NCBI GenBank assembly: GCA_947501045.1 | Contig: CANMUI010000002.1 | Location: 353,211 to 417,210, forward strand | Direction: 5' to 3' | Length of the DNA: 64,000 bases | Origin: an uncultured Psychrobacter sp. | Lineage (GTDB): Bacteria; Pseudomonadota; Gammaproteobacteria; Pseudomonadales; Moraxellaceae | In this document: one piece after another, positions 26,057-35,365 of the stretch | Layout: every line of letters starts with the position of its first letter | Numbering within the stretch: the first letter of the stretch is position 1 | Notes under the pieces: model-generated | Told to the model about the DNA's origin: nothing | What the model saw: only the letters and a program-made list of their open reading frames with translations | The model's database searches: none | Made by a program: the position numbers and the translations under genes

Positions 26057-27766
26057 ATGAGCCGTTTAATCGCCTTATCTAATCGGGTTAAATTACCTGA
26101 TAATGGTCCAATGGCAGGTGGACTGGCCGTTGCATTAAACGATGTATTAAAAGGTCGTTCTGTCATTTGGATGGGCTGGAATGGTGACATTGACGACACG
26201 GATAACAATAGAGTTAATAACAGGGATAGCAATGAGTTTAGTCAGCAAGAGCGGACCGTTAAAAGCAGCGATACAGATATTCAAAAAACCAGTAGCACCA
26301 TCACTTATGTGACCACCGCTCTCACTTTCAAACAGTACCAGCACTATTACTGCGGCTTTGCCAATAGTGTGTTGTGGCCTTTGATGCATGAGCAGCCAAG
26401 CTTGATCTCTCAAGCGCCAGAGGATTATGCTGGCTATCAAGTCGTCAACCGTTTATTTGCTAAAGCGTTAAAAACTATCGCCGAACCTGATGATGTGATT
26501 TGGGTACATGACTATCATTTTTTAAGCGTCGCGTATCACTGCCGGCAGCTGGGCATGAGTAATCGTATCGGTCTATTTTTGCATATTCCGTTTGCACCTC
26601 TGGATCTTTGGCAAGATCTTGATAACAGCACTGAGCTGATTCATCATCTCGCTCGTTATGATGTAGTTGGCACCCAGACTGAGCAAGATAAAGCCAATTG
26701 CTTTAGCGTTTGCCAGCACTATTTAAAAGAGCATTTATTAGATAATCCAAGTGTAGCGCCTAACGCTAATAAGCAATCTTTTACTAAGCTAGAGCAATAT
26801 AAACACTCGGACAGTACGCAGCTTACGCTCAATTTAGATTTGGACGCGGCGCATAGCTTGACTATCAAGGATTATCCTATTGGCGTTAATGTCGTTAGAA
26901 TCCAGCAGCAAGTCAGTGGTTTATCTTCACCTTTGTCTGTTGCCAAAAACGTCCAAAAAGACACTATAAAACCTACCACGCAGCAAATTATTGCCGTAGA
27001 TAGGATTGATTATTCTAAAGGATTATTAGAGCGTTTTTCTGCGTATCGCACTTTTTTACAGCAAAACCCACAGTACCAAAACCAGCTTAAGTTCTTACAA
27101 ATTGCCTGTCCGAGCCGTTTGGATTTGCCCGTTTATCAGCAGCTTTATAATGAAGTTAGGCAAGCTGTCGATGAGGTCAATGAGCAGTTTACCCTTGCCA
27201 AAAGCTCTGAGCCTGATGGCTTATATAAAGCTGCGGGTGAAACATATAATTTTACAGCTAACCATGTTAGAACCGATAGTATTATAACCAACAGTATTAC
27301 AGAGGATACTTGTCAGGATGATGATGTTATAGATGGTTGTATAAGTGAGATAAATGATGTCAAAACCGATTGGCAAGCTATCACTTATAGCGAAAACGTA
27401 TTGGGCCATGAAAAGTTAATGACCGCGTTTCATTATAGTGATATTGGCTGGGTGAATTCGCTCAAGGACGGTATGAATCTTGTGGCCAAAGAATATATTG
27501 CCGCGCAAAATCCAGATAATCCGGGCGTGTTATTATTATCTCGTTATGCTGGCGCGGCCGCGCAAATGCAGGCGGCGGTGATTATCGACCCGCAGCAGCC
27601 CATAAGTATCATTCAGGGATTAAAGACCGCTCTAACTATGCCCCTTGCTGAGCGCCAAGAGCGTTATCAGACCTTGATGCAAGGCCTCACAGCGTATGAT
27701 ATTCATACTTGGCAGCACAGTTTTTTAGAAGACTTGTATTCAAGTCGTCAATCTAACGGAGAATAA
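26057..27766 (+). CDS. otsA: Trehalose-6-phosphate synthase OtsA with unusual insertions
   Basis: GT20 glycosyltransferase making trehalose 6-phosphate from UDP-glucose and glucose 6-phosphate. Family motifs are SNRVKLPDNGPMAGGLAVAL near the start, VHDYHFLSVAYHCR, FLHIPFAPLDLW, GTQTEQDKANCF, VDRIDYSKGLLERFSAY and LKDGMNLVAKEYIAAQ. At 569 aa it is about 95 residues longer than E. coli OtsA. The extra length lies in polar, Asn/Asp/Ser-rich insertions at about residues 45-85, 225-260 and 385-440. These look like low-complexity loops rather than added domains, and the catalytic residues are retained. Confidence 0.92.
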   Translation: MSRLIALSNRVKLPDNGPMAGGLAVALNDVLKGRSVIWMGWNGDIDDTDNNRVNNRDSNEFSQQERTVKSSDTDIQKTSSTITYVTTALTFKQYQHYYCGFANSVLWPLMHEQPSLISQAPEDYAGYQVVNRLFAKALKTIAEPDDVIWVHDYHFLSVAYHCRQLGMSNRIGLFLHIPFAPLDLWQDLDNSTELIHHLARYDVVGTQTEQDKANCFSVCQHYLKEHLLDNPSVAPNANKQSFTKLEQYKHSDSTQLTLNLDLDAAHSLTIKDYPIGVNVVRIQQQVSGLSSPLSVAKNVQKDTIKPTTQQIIAVDRIDYSKGLLERFSAYRTFLQQNPQYQNQLKFLQIACPSRLDLPVYQQLYNEVRQAVDEVNEQFTLAKSSEPDGLYKAAGETYNFTANHVRTDSIITNSITEDTCQDDDVIDGCISEINDVKTDWQAITYSENVLGHEKLMTAFHYSDIGWVNSLKDGMNLVAKEYIAAQNPDNPGVLLLSRYAGAAAQMQAAVIIDPQQPISIIQGLKTALTMPLAERQERYQTLMQGLTAYDIHTWQHSFLEDLYSSRQSNGE

Positions 27767-27823
27767 AATCGTTTATAACAACCCGTCGTAATACCTAACG
27801 AACAATAATAATTAGGAAAATTT

Positions 27824-29068
27824 ATGGTAAATAAGGATGTAAAAAACCCATTATTACTAAACATAAAAGCGGCTGTAGAAGATATTGTAACCGCTGATAA
27901 GCAAACATTTGATACGCTGCATATTACTGATAAATTACGCCGCGAGATATTGAATGTTCTAGTCTCCTATAGCGATAAAATCCCTCACCCTGCCAGCGGT
28001 CATGGTCGTAGTCATGATAATGGCAACAATGCGCCTGCAAACACTTTAATGCGCTGGCAAATATTGGCGTATGTTGCCAGTATTGATTTGGCCATTGTCA
28101 AATGGTTCGAATCGCATCTAGATGCCTTAAGTATCTTGCATGAAGTCGGCTATGACACAGACACTCAAAAAACAGACGCGCAAAAAACAGACGCGCAAAA
28201 ATCGGCGCAGGGTTCAGCATCAGGACTGTGGGCAGTTTGGGCCGCCGAGGGTCCTCCTCTAAACTTCGAACAAGACGCAGCTAATCAACAAGATAAAACG
28301 AGCCAGCAAGGCAAAGTCAACGGTACTGTCTATGGTATTGCCAATGGTACTAAAGCCTGGTGTTCAGGGGCGCATATCGTTGATTATGGACTTATGACTT
28401 ATCGCGATAAAAATGGTGATTCGCAATTGCTTATCGTAGATATGCAGCAAGAAGGCATCGCCATTGATAACAGTAGTTGGCAAGCGGTCGGTATGCAGGC
28501 GACCGATACCGCTACCATAGAGTTTACAGACGTAGCAGCAGAGCAAGTTGGCGCGGCAAATGCGTATTTAGAGCGCGTAGGATTCTGGCATGGTGCAGCG
28601 GGCGTTGCGGCTTGCTGGTATGGGGCAACGGCTTATCTGGCAAATTACTTACTGACGTCTTATCAGCACAAACCGAACGATTATAAAGCCATGTATTTAG
28701 GTGAGATTAGCACAGCAATGGCGCTCACCCAGCAGTATTTTTATTATGTAGCAAACCTGATAGATAGTGAGCCGCAGCATCAACATCAATATAGCCATGA
28801 GCTGACCATACGTACGCTTCGGGCAAACGTTGAACAGCTAGCGCGTCAAGTTTTAGAGCGTGCTGGTCAAGCATTAGGAGCCGCGCCGTTTTGTACCAAT
28901 GCTCATTTCGCTAGATTAGCAGCAGATTTACCCGTGTTTATTCGCCAAAGTCATGGTGCGTTTGACTTACAAAAGATTGGCGAGCTGACAAGTGCATCAG
29001 CTACCAAATTGACTAGCAAAGCCACGGGTAATGAATCTAAAAGACAGGAAAATTTATGGCAACTGTAA
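27824..29068 (+). CDS. Acyl-CoA-dehydrogenase-like protein of a deacetylase/glycosyltransferase cassette
   Basis: The 414-aa protein has the layout of an acyl-CoA dehydrogenase: an N-terminal helical part, a beta domain (SGLWAVWAAEGPPLNF, GTKAWCSGAHIVDYGLMTY, IEFTDVAAEQVG), and a C-terminal helical bundle. The usual catalytic glutamate and the standard FAD signature are not obvious, so it may act on an unusual acyl group or be a non-catalytic relative. A loop at about residues 112-128 contains two tandem copies of KTDAQ. It overlaps the deacetylase gene by 13 bases. Confidence 0.62.
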   Translation: MVNKDVKNPLLLNIKAAVEDIVTADKQTFDTLHITDKLRREILNVLVSYSDKIPHPASGHGRSHDNGNNAPANTLMRWQILAYVASIDLAIVKWFESHLDALSILHEVGYDTDTQKTDAQKTDAQKSAQGSASGLWAVWAAEGPPLNFEQDAANQQDKTSQQGKVNGTVYGIANGTKAWCSGAHIVDYGLMTYRDKNGDSQLLIVDMQQEGIAIDNSSWQAVGMQATDTATIEFTDVAAEQVGAANAYLERVGFWHGAAGVAACWYGATAYLANYLLTSYQHKPNDYKAMYLGEISTAMALTQQYFYYVANLIDSEPQHQHQYSHELTIRTLRANVEQLARQVLERAGQALGAAPFCTNAHFARLAADLPVFIRQSHGAFDLQKIGELTSASATKLTSKATGNESKRQENLWQL

Positions 29069-29892
29069 CGCCTAGTGGGGCTGCAATTATAGAAGATAGC
29101 CCTATAAAAGAGCTGCACCCGATTGTGGGTGACCGTGTGATAGAGGGCGATGGCACCAGTCAGGACGCTTGGCAAAACTGGCAAGGTTTGCAGGACTTAC
29201 CGCGGTTAGATATTGCTACTTGCTTTCCAGCACAGCAGCGCGTTTGTATCTTTGCTCCGCACCCTGATGATGAAACTTTAGGCTGCGGCGGTTTGCTGCA
29301 ACAGCTGGCGGCGAATGGCAATCCTATTACCATTATTCACGTGACCAACGGCACCCAAAGCCATCCGGACTCATCGCTTTATTCGCCTGAGACGCTTAAT
29401 ACTATCCGGCCAAAGGAGAGCCTTGATGCTTTGAAGGTCTTGGGTATTGCTTCGCAAGTGACCACTATTGCGCTAGATTTGAGCGATGGCAATGTGTTTA
29501 CTGAGCAAGCTTTGTTCCAGCAAAAGCTGGCTACCATTATCCAGCCTGATGACATCTTGGTGACACCGTTTAGGTTTGATGGGCATCCTGACCATGAAGC
29601 CACGGGGCAAGTGGTTACCGCCTTTGCCAAGCGTCACCGTTTGGACTGCTATCAGGTACTGATTTGGGCATGGCATTGGGCCGAGCCTGCCGATAGCCGT
29701 ATTCCTTGGCATTGGGCTGCGCGAGTGGATTTAAGCACTGAGCAGCTACAGCGTAAAGCGCAAGCGATTGCTTGTTTTGAGAGCCAAATCACCGTTGATG
29801 AGAGTACAGGTAAGCCGCCTGTTTTATCAGAACAAACTATTGCCAGAATCAGTCAACCTTGGGAAGTTTATTTATATGAGCCACACACCTAA
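29056..29892 (+). CDS. PIG-L family zinc deacetylase
   Basis: The 278-aa protein has the zinc-binding motif FAPHPDDETLGCGGLL at about residues 65-80 and the later ligand DGHPDHEATGQ near 176. This defines the PIG-L/LmbE family, which removes N-acetyl groups from GlcNAc-containing glycolipids or small thiols. The start at 29056 follows AGGAAAA and lies inside the acyl-CoA-dehydrogenase-like gene. Its stop lies inside the methyltransferase start. The tight packing suggests sequential steps on one glycan, glycolipid or secreted metabolite. Confidence 0.85.
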   Translation: MATVTPSGAAIIEDSPIKELHPIVGDRVIEGDGTSQDAWQNWQGLQDLPRLDIATCFPAQQRVCIFAPHPDDETLGCGGLLQQLAANGNPITIIHVTNGTQSHPDSSLYSPETLNTIRPKESLDALKVLGIASQVTTIALDLSDGNVFTEQALFQQKLATIIQPDDILVTPFRFDGHPDHEATGQVVTAFAKRHRLDCYQVLIWAWHWAEPADSRIPWHWAARVDLSTEQLQRKAQAIACFESQITVDESTGKPPVLSEQTIARISQPWEVYLYEPHT

Positions 29893-30619
29893 AGCGACGC
29901 CATCTATTGATGATGATACCCAGTCTTCTGCCTATTCAGAGACTTATTTTGATGGCTTATATAGCGACAATAGTGACCCATGGCAGTATCAAACGCGCTG
30001 GTATGAGCAGCGCAAACGCGATATGTGTCTGGCGGTATTGCCACAAGCTAAGTATGGCAACGCCATTGAGCTTGGCTGCGGCAATGGCGTGTTTAGTAGC
30101 TTGCTTGCGCGTCGATGTCAGGCTTTGGTCAGTATAGATGGCAATCATAAAGCGGTGCAATTGGCCGAACAGCGCTTGATAGACATCTCTCACGTCAAAG
30201 TGATACAAGGGGTAATTCCTAACGTACTACTTAAGCTAAAAAACAGGCTTTTAAAAGCGCCGCTTTTATCACAGCTAGATGACGCGCCTACTTATAAACC
30301 ACCTTATGACTTAATCATTATTAGTGAGATTTTATATTATTTATCGCCCACTGATATTGATACGGTTATCGATTGGATTAAACACAACCTTGCAGTAGGC
30401 GGCACTTTACTCTGCTGTCATTGGCGGTATACCATTGATGGCTTTGTGATGACGGGCGAGACGGTACATCAGCGCTTACAGCAAGCATTTAATCAAGATA
30501 AGTCAGATTGTACCTATCCAGCTTTTACACATCAGAGCCAGCTTGTCGATAGTGATTTTTTATTAGACATTTGGCAAAACACCCCAAAGACGGTGGCTAT
30601 GCAAGAAAACTTAGCATGA
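29876..30619 (+). CDS. SAM-dependent methyltransferase (NodS-like)
   Basis: It is 247 aa from the ATG at 29876, 17 bases inside the deacetylase gene; longer upstream readings would overlap that gene by more than 120 bases. ETYFDGLYSDNSDPWQYQTRWYEQRKRD resembles NodS/class I methyltransferases acting on deacetylated sugars, and AIELGCGNGVFSSLLARRC is the SAM-binding loop. Pairing with a PIG-L deacetylase fits N-methylation of a freed amino group, as NodS does for Nod factors; this is inference. It ends in an ATGA overlap with the glycosyltransferase. Confidence 0.78.
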   Translation: MSHTPKATPSIDDDTQSSAYSETYFDGLYSDNSDPWQYQTRWYEQRKRDMCLAVLPQAKYGNAIELGCGNGVFSSLLARRCQALVSIDGNHKAVQLAEQRLIDISHVKVIQGVIPNVLLKLKNRLLKAPLLSQLDDAPTYKPPYDLIIISEILYYLSPTDIDTVIDWIKHNLAVGGTLLCCHWRYTIDGFVMTGETVHQRLQQAFNQDKSDCTYPAFTHQSQLVDSDFLLDIWQNTPKTVAMQENLA

Positions 30620-31314
30620 AAGAAAAACATATGAACCATATAAAAATCGGTATTGTAATTCCCGCTCATAACGAAGCACTAACTATTAAGGAGTGCTTAG
30701 CATCGGTGCAAACCGCTATTGAGCAGCTACCTGCAACCATCACAGCCTATCCGCTGGTGGTGCTCGATATCTGTACTGACGATACCGAGTCCCTAGTTAA
30801 AGCTGCCGGGGTTGACTCTTTATCTTGTAATTATCGCCATGTGGGACAGGTGCGAGATTTGGGCATTCGTCATGCTATTGATAAGGGCGCAACGTGGCTG
30901 GCTTGCACCGATGCCGATTCGGTAGTGTCCCCCGATTGGCTAGTGGAGCAAATCAAACATATAACCCAGCAGCCTACCGATATGATTTGCGGCGTGGTCA
31001 GCGTGGATAGCTGGGCACATTTAACGCCGCAAACCAAACAGGCTTATATCGCCCATTATCAAGATAAGATGGGACACCGTCATATCCATGGCGCTAATCT
31101 AAGCTTTAGCGCTAAGGCTTATCTGGCTGTGGGCGGCTTTACCAAACTGCCTTGTCACGAAGATGTGGATTTGGTTAAAAAGTTTGAAGACCAAAACTAC
31201 GATATCATTTGGAGCAATCACGTCCGCGTAACTACTAGCAGTCGCCTTGATGCTCGCGTGACAGAGGGCTTTGCTGGGTTTTTGGCGAATTTAGAGAAAG
31301 GTAATTTAGAATAA
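30616..31314 (+). CDS. Family 2 glycosyltransferase
   Basis: It is 232 aa from the ATG at 30616 that overlaps the methyltransferase stop (ATGA); ATG 30631 is an alternative. The GT-A fold starts IGIVIPAHNEALTIKECLASV, and the DxD-type motif is in ACTDADSVVSPDWL. HGANLSFSAKAYLAVGGF and CHEDVDLVKKF are the acceptor and catalytic regions. No membrane segment is seen, so it is a cytosolic enzyme. It is the last member of the four-gene cassette and would build or extend the sugar that the neighbours deacetylate and methylate. Confidence 0.82.
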   Translation: MKEKHMNHIKIGIVIPAHNEALTIKECLASVQTAIEQLPATITAYPLVVLDICTDDTESLVKAAGVDSLSCNYRHVGQVRDLGIRHAIDKGATWLACTDADSVVSPDWLVEQIKHITQQPTDMICGVVSVDSWAHLTPQTKQAYIAHYQDKMGHRHIHGANLSFSAKAYLAVGGFTKLPCHEDVDLVKKFEDQNYDIIWSNHVRVTTSSRLDARVTEGFAGFLANLEKGNLE

Positions 31315-31443
31315 TAACAAGCAAATTGGTGCTATGATAAACAAGTATACTTAGGGCTATCTATCTGATAAGAAAAGTTAAAACGCAATAGCTTGTCTAC
31401 TACTACCTTATCATTTAATAATGTTTTAACAAGGAAGTCCATT

Positions 31444-32244
31444 ATGCCAAATATCAATGTCAACGGAACGACGCTATTTTATGAGGATCAAGGCCCCAAA
31501 GATGCGCCGGTCTTGATGCTTAGTCACTCGCTATTTTTTGATCATAAAATGTTTGCGCATCAAGTAGAACAGCTCTCTAAAGATATTCGCATTATCCGCT
31601 ATGATCATCGCGATCAAGGCCAAAGCGCGCGCTCAGCTTTAACAAGCGTCGATATGGATACCCTAACTGAGGATGCGGCAGCACTAATAGAAGCGCTCAA
31701 TATAGAGCCTTGCTTCTTTGCTGGTAACTCCATGGGCGGCTTTGTCGCTCTGAGACTAGCGGCGCGCCATCCAGATTTATTAAAGGGCTGTATTGTCCTT
31801 GGCTCAAGCGGAGAGCTTGAATACAAACTGGCCGAGTTCTCCCCTTTAATTGATGGGGTCAATGTCCAAGGCACTGAGCCATTTATCGATACGCTAATGT
31901 ATATTATGTTTGGTGACGACTATTTAGCAGATGCATCCCATGCTAGCGAGCGCGAATACTGGCGTAATTATATGCTACAATTAGGACCTGATATCGCACG
32001 TAGCGCGCATGGGGTGATTCATCGAGCTGGCGTATTGGATGAGCTTAAAGACTTAAAGGTTCCACTACTAGTGTTGGCAGGTGAGCAGGATCATGCTTAT
32101 GAGGTGCCACTGTCAGAGAATATCGTTCAAACGGTAGCTGATAGTGAGATGTTTGTAGTACCAAAAGCAGGCCATTCGGTTGCGCTCGAGCAGCCTGAAA
32201 TTGTCAATAAGTATATTGCCGATTTTATAGCAGCTCATTCATGA
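31444..32244 (+). CDS. Alpha/beta hydrolase, 3-oxoadipate enol-lactonase-like
   Basis: It is 266 aa from ATG 31444, which has AAGGAAG seven bases upstream. An in-frame ATG at 31393 would add 17 residues without a ribosome site. VLMLSHSLFFDHKMF gives the oxyanion region, FAGNSMGGFVALRLA the serine elbow, LVLAGEQDHAYEVP the acidic residue and VPKAGHSVALEQPE the histidine. The closest general pattern is PcaD-like enol-lactone hydrolase. No pca genes are beside it, so the substrate is open. Confidence 0.75.
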   Translation: MPNINVNGTTLFYEDQGPKDAPVLMLSHSLFFDHKMFAHQVEQLSKDIRIIRYDHRDQGQSARSALTSVDMDTLTEDAAALIEALNIEPCFFAGNSMGGFVALRLAARHPDLLKGCIVLGSSGELEYKLAEFSPLIDGVNVQGTEPFIDTLMYIMFGDDYLADASHASEREYWRNYMLQLGPDIARSAHGVIHRAGVLDELKDLKVPLLVLAGEQDHAYEVPLSENIVQTVADSEMFVVPKAGHSVALEQPEIVNKYIADFIAAHS

Positions 32245-32323
32245 AACCTCTGAGCAATACATAAACCATCTTATTCATAAGTAGAGCTTTGTGATTCAGA
32301 TATTGTTTTGCTTCCAATTTTTG

Positions 32324-34000
32324 TTATCTACTTGTAGGTGATACTTCAACCACGCCGACATCTTGAGCATAGCTATCGTACTCGGCAATTAAGTTATCCA
32401 ATATTTCTGGATATTGATCAGCAATGTCAGTGGTTTCGCTAGGATCTTGCTCGATATTGTATAGTTGCCACTTTTGAGTAGGTATTACCTCGCCTAAACC
32501 AGCGAATTTATCCGTATTGGCCAAGGCTTTGTAATGCCCTCGGCGTACTGTCTTTGAACCATTCATCTCTAGCACTTTAGACTTATAAGGTACTTTTATG
32601 CCGATGTTAGGCTGCGTCAGTTCTTGCATCAAGGACTCACCATCTAATGGTGCTTTGCCTGGCGGTGTCACTTTGCTCACGCCGGCGATATCTAAAATAG
32701 TAGGTGCTAGATCTGTAAGATTACTATACTTACCAGATAAAGTATCTTTAGGAATGTTAGGACCACTAACTATAAAAGGAGAGCGCATACCTCCCTCAGC
32801 AGTATAGCCTTTAATTAGTGAGAACGGCATATTAGCAGCTTGTGCCCAGCCTATTCCCATTGAGACATAACTATCAAAATTCCCCATATTTGCAAGCGAG
32901 TTATCATGGTCATTATTGACCCAATCCTTCCAAGGTCCTAACTCACTATATTTACCAGCAGCGCCATTATCTGAAAAAAAGAATATATAGGTATTGTCCA
33001 GCTCACCTGTTGCCTTTAGATTATCTATTACTCTACCGATATTGGCGTCCATATTATCAATCATCGCTGCATAAAGCTGCATGCGCTTGATCTCTTTTTG
33101 TCTGTCCTCCTCGCTAAAGATCTCCCATTCAGGGTAGCCTTTTATAGTTGGTTGTTTGGCACTTTTAGGGATAAAACCTAGATTTTTGACGTTTTCAAAG
33201 CGTCGCTTGGCAAGTGCGCGTGGTCCATCTTTATAATAGTCACTGTACTTTTCTATGTCTTCGCGCGGGGCCTGTAGTGGTGAGTGCGGAGCGGTGAACT
33301 GCAAATAAGCAAAAAACGGTCTGTCATCTGGACGACTATTTAAAGAGTCTATTAAAAAATCTGCATAAGTTTTTGATGAATAAAAGTCATCAGGTATGTC
33401 AGTCAGCTCGCCATTTAAGCGATAAAGTTCTGGCCCATAAGGACCTTCTGGATAATTGGGACGTTTAAAATGATTGGCCTCACCTTTTAGCAAGCCGAAA
33501 AACTCGTCAAATCCCCAGTTGGTAGGCGCTTGCTCAGGCTCAGTCCCTAGATGCCACTTTCCTGACATCAACGTATAATAGCCTGCTTGCTGTAAGCGCT
33601 GAGCAATAGTTAGTGCGTTTTCATTGAGATAACCGACGTAACTAGGATCTGCCTTTTGCTCAGGAGAGCTTATTTCAAGTAGATTACCCACACCGACCTC
33701 ATGCGGATCAGATCCTGTTAAAAATGACGCTCTAGAAGGCGAAGAATAAGGTGTCACTGAAAAGTCAGTAAAGCTTATACCATTGTTCGCTAGCATCTCA
33801 AGATTGGGAGTTTGAATCTCACTGCCATAAGGTGAGATATCTGAAAACCCTAAGTCATCTGCCATAATCACCAACACATTGGGCGACTTTGGAGTAACGG
33901 TATTAGAAACCATGTTGGTATCGGTTGCTGTATGCCCTGCTGATATGCCCGTCAGCATCATCCCTGAGCCTATGATTAGCTTATGATTAAAAGCAATCAT
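32324..34000 (-). CDS. Arylsulfatase of the serine type, exported
   Basis: It is 558 aa from ATG 34000, with AAGGATATAATA in front; an upstream ATG at 34105 would add 35 residues before the signal peptide. The N-terminus KLIIGSGMMLTGISAGHTA is a signal segment. VLVIMADDLGFSDISPYG carries the metal-binding aspartates. The active-site motif reads SSPSRASFLTG, with Ser instead of Cys at the formylglycine position. Serine-type sulfatases need an AtsB-like radical SAM maturase, which is not in the window. It would release sulfate from aryl or alkyl esters in the periplasm, possibly feeding the catabolic operon upstream. Confidence 0.87.
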   Translation of the reverse strand: MIAFNHKLIIGSGMMLTGISAGHTATDTNMVSNTVTPKSPNVLVIMADDLGFSDISPYGSEIQTPNLEMLANNGISFTDFSVTPYSSPSRASFLTGSDPHEVGVGNLLEISSPEQKADPSYVGYLNENALTIAQRLQQAGYYTLMSGKWHLGTEPEQAPTNWGFDEFFGLLKGEANHFKRPNYPEGPYGPELYRLNGELTDIPDDFYSSKTYADFLIDSLNSRPDDRPFFAYLQFTAPHSPLQAPREDIEKYSDYYKDGPRALAKRRFENVKNLGFIPKSAKQPTIKGYPEWEIFSEEDRQKEIKRMQLYAAMIDNMDANIGRVIDNLKATGELDNTYIFFFSDNGAAGKYSELGPWKDWVNNDHDNSLANMGNFDSYVSMGIGWAQAANMPFSLIKGYTAEGGMRSPFIVSGPNIPKDTLSGKYSNLTDLAPTILDIAGVSKVTPPGKAPLDGESLMQELTQPNIGIKVPYKSKVLEMNGSKTVRRGHYKALANTDKFAGLGEVIPTQKWQLYNIEQDPSETTDIADQYPEILDNLIAEYDSYAQDVGVVEVSPTSR

Positions 34001-34092
34001 TATTATATCCTTATATGACTGAAAAAGCTTAATGATAAACGTTTGTCCAAATAGCTCTTTATTTATATATTGAGAGGTATACAAAATTTGTA

Positions 34093-34122
34093 ATGTATGA
34101 GCCACGATGCGCGCTCATACAT
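34093..34122 (-). terminator. Hairpin between porin and sulfatase genes, possible attenuator
   Basis: A perfect 10-base inverted repeat (34093-34102 with 34113-34122) with a 10-base loop lies 41 bases after the porin stop. Reading leftward, a weak T-containing stretch follows. It may end or reduce transcription before the sulfatase gene. Confidence 0.5.
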
Positions 34123-34162
34123 ACAGTCGTCTGAGTAGGGCTAAGGCGCTTTAGTGGTTTGT

Positions 34163-35263
34163 TTAAAACTTATACCTCGCCATCACCTCAACCTCTTGAC
34201 CGCCGAGTCTCCAAGGCAGCGTAGTACGACTACGATCGCGCCATTCGACACCAAAATCCAGACCGGGCAAGTAAGTATAGATCAGGTTGACGCTTTTGAC
34301 ATCTAAAGTCGTATCCTCCTCATTGTCTACATTGACCTCACCATAACGTAGGTTAGCGCGCAGTTTAGGTGAAAACACTTGCCGATAGCCCACACTAAAG
34401 CCCGTTTGTGACACCAGATCACCATCCTCAGCATCACAGCCTTGTTCTACTGCCGGGTTTAGCGGGCCTGACGCACATAGTCCAGAATAAACCCCCATAC
34501 CATCCCCGGTATAGACACTGGCATGTAGCGAGCCTTTACCCCACCGATTCTCAGCTAGGTTCAACCTCGTGGCTAATGAGCCGCCTATGCCGATCTTTGA
34601 GTCTGAATCGTCCTCAACGCTTTTATTCACATCGCGGCCCATCACCCCGACGATAAAGTCCAGATCAGGGGCATTAGCATAACCAAAATCAGAGGTATTG
34701 GCAGTATAGCTTGCCACTAAGTCTGGTAGATCGGCGTCATCATTGACCGGCTCCTGCGCGGTAACTCGAAAGCCGTTTTTGGCATAGTGTACGGTTAGAT
34801 CGGGACGGACATTAAGGCCACTACCCGCAACAGTACCGACGGCGACGCCCCAAAAGTCCAGCTGTTCGGTTAATAGCGGCGCGACAGCAAAGAACTGACC
34901 GTTCCACGTCTTACCAAAGGTGACATCATCGACTTGTATAAAGGCATGACGCAGGCGCAGCTCCGCTTGGTCGTTGGCAATATCGCCGCCATAAAAGTCG
35001 GTTTCGATAAACGCTTTTAGGTTTCTATCATCGACTACGGTTTTGGCTTCAAGGTTGATGCGTGATTCACGCACGTCGCCTTCAAAGTCTGAGACATTAT
35101 TCTCAGGGACGTCGTCATCAGCAGAGGTAAATAGCCCTTCTGCTTTAACAAACCCGCCTAAAGTTACGGTGGTGTCGCCGTCGTTGATTAATTCAATAGC
35201 TTGTGCGTTGGTGCATAAGGCTACTGCTGCTAACGCTAGGGTTAACTTTTTTAGATGATGCAT
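34163..35263 (-). CDS. Outer-membrane porin, DcaP/OprP-like
   Basis: The 366-aa protein has a clear Sec signal (LTLALAAVALCTNAQA) and a mature part beginning with TTVTLGGFVKAEGLF. It alternates polar/apolar strands (ESRINLEAKT, KAFIETDFYGG, LRLRHAFIQVDDVTFGKTWNG) and ends in RYKF with the terminal Phe. The RLRHAFIQ...GKTW block is typical of DcaP-like trimeric porins, which import dicarboxylates and aromatic acids in Acinetobacter. Its position at the end of the catabolic array suggests uptake of the same substrate. Confidence 0.85.
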   Translation of the reverse strand: MHHLKKLTLALAAVALCTNAQAIELINDGDTTVTLGGFVKAEGLFTSADDDVPENNVSDFEGDVRESRINLEAKTVVDDRNLKAFIETDFYGGDIANDQAELRLRHAFIQVDDVTFGKTWNGQFFAVAPLLTEQLDFWGVAVGTVAGSGLNVRPDLTVHYAKNGFRVTAQEPVNDDADLPDLVASYTANTSDFGYANAPDLDFIVGVMGRDVNKSVEDDSDSKIGIGGSLATRLNLAENRWGKGSLHASVYTGDGMGVYSGLCASGPLNPAVEQGCDAEDGDLVSQTGFSVGYRQVFSPKLRANLRYGEVNVDNEEDTTLDVKSVNLIYTYLPGLDFGVEWRDRSRTTLPWRLGGQEVEVMARYKF

Positions 35264-35365
35264 GGTCTATAACTCCCTGTTATCGTATTGGTAAATTCCA
35301 TTTCTAAAACCAATTGCCGCTACTCTTTAGCACAATTTTATTACAGCTCTTACTTAGTACAGCTT

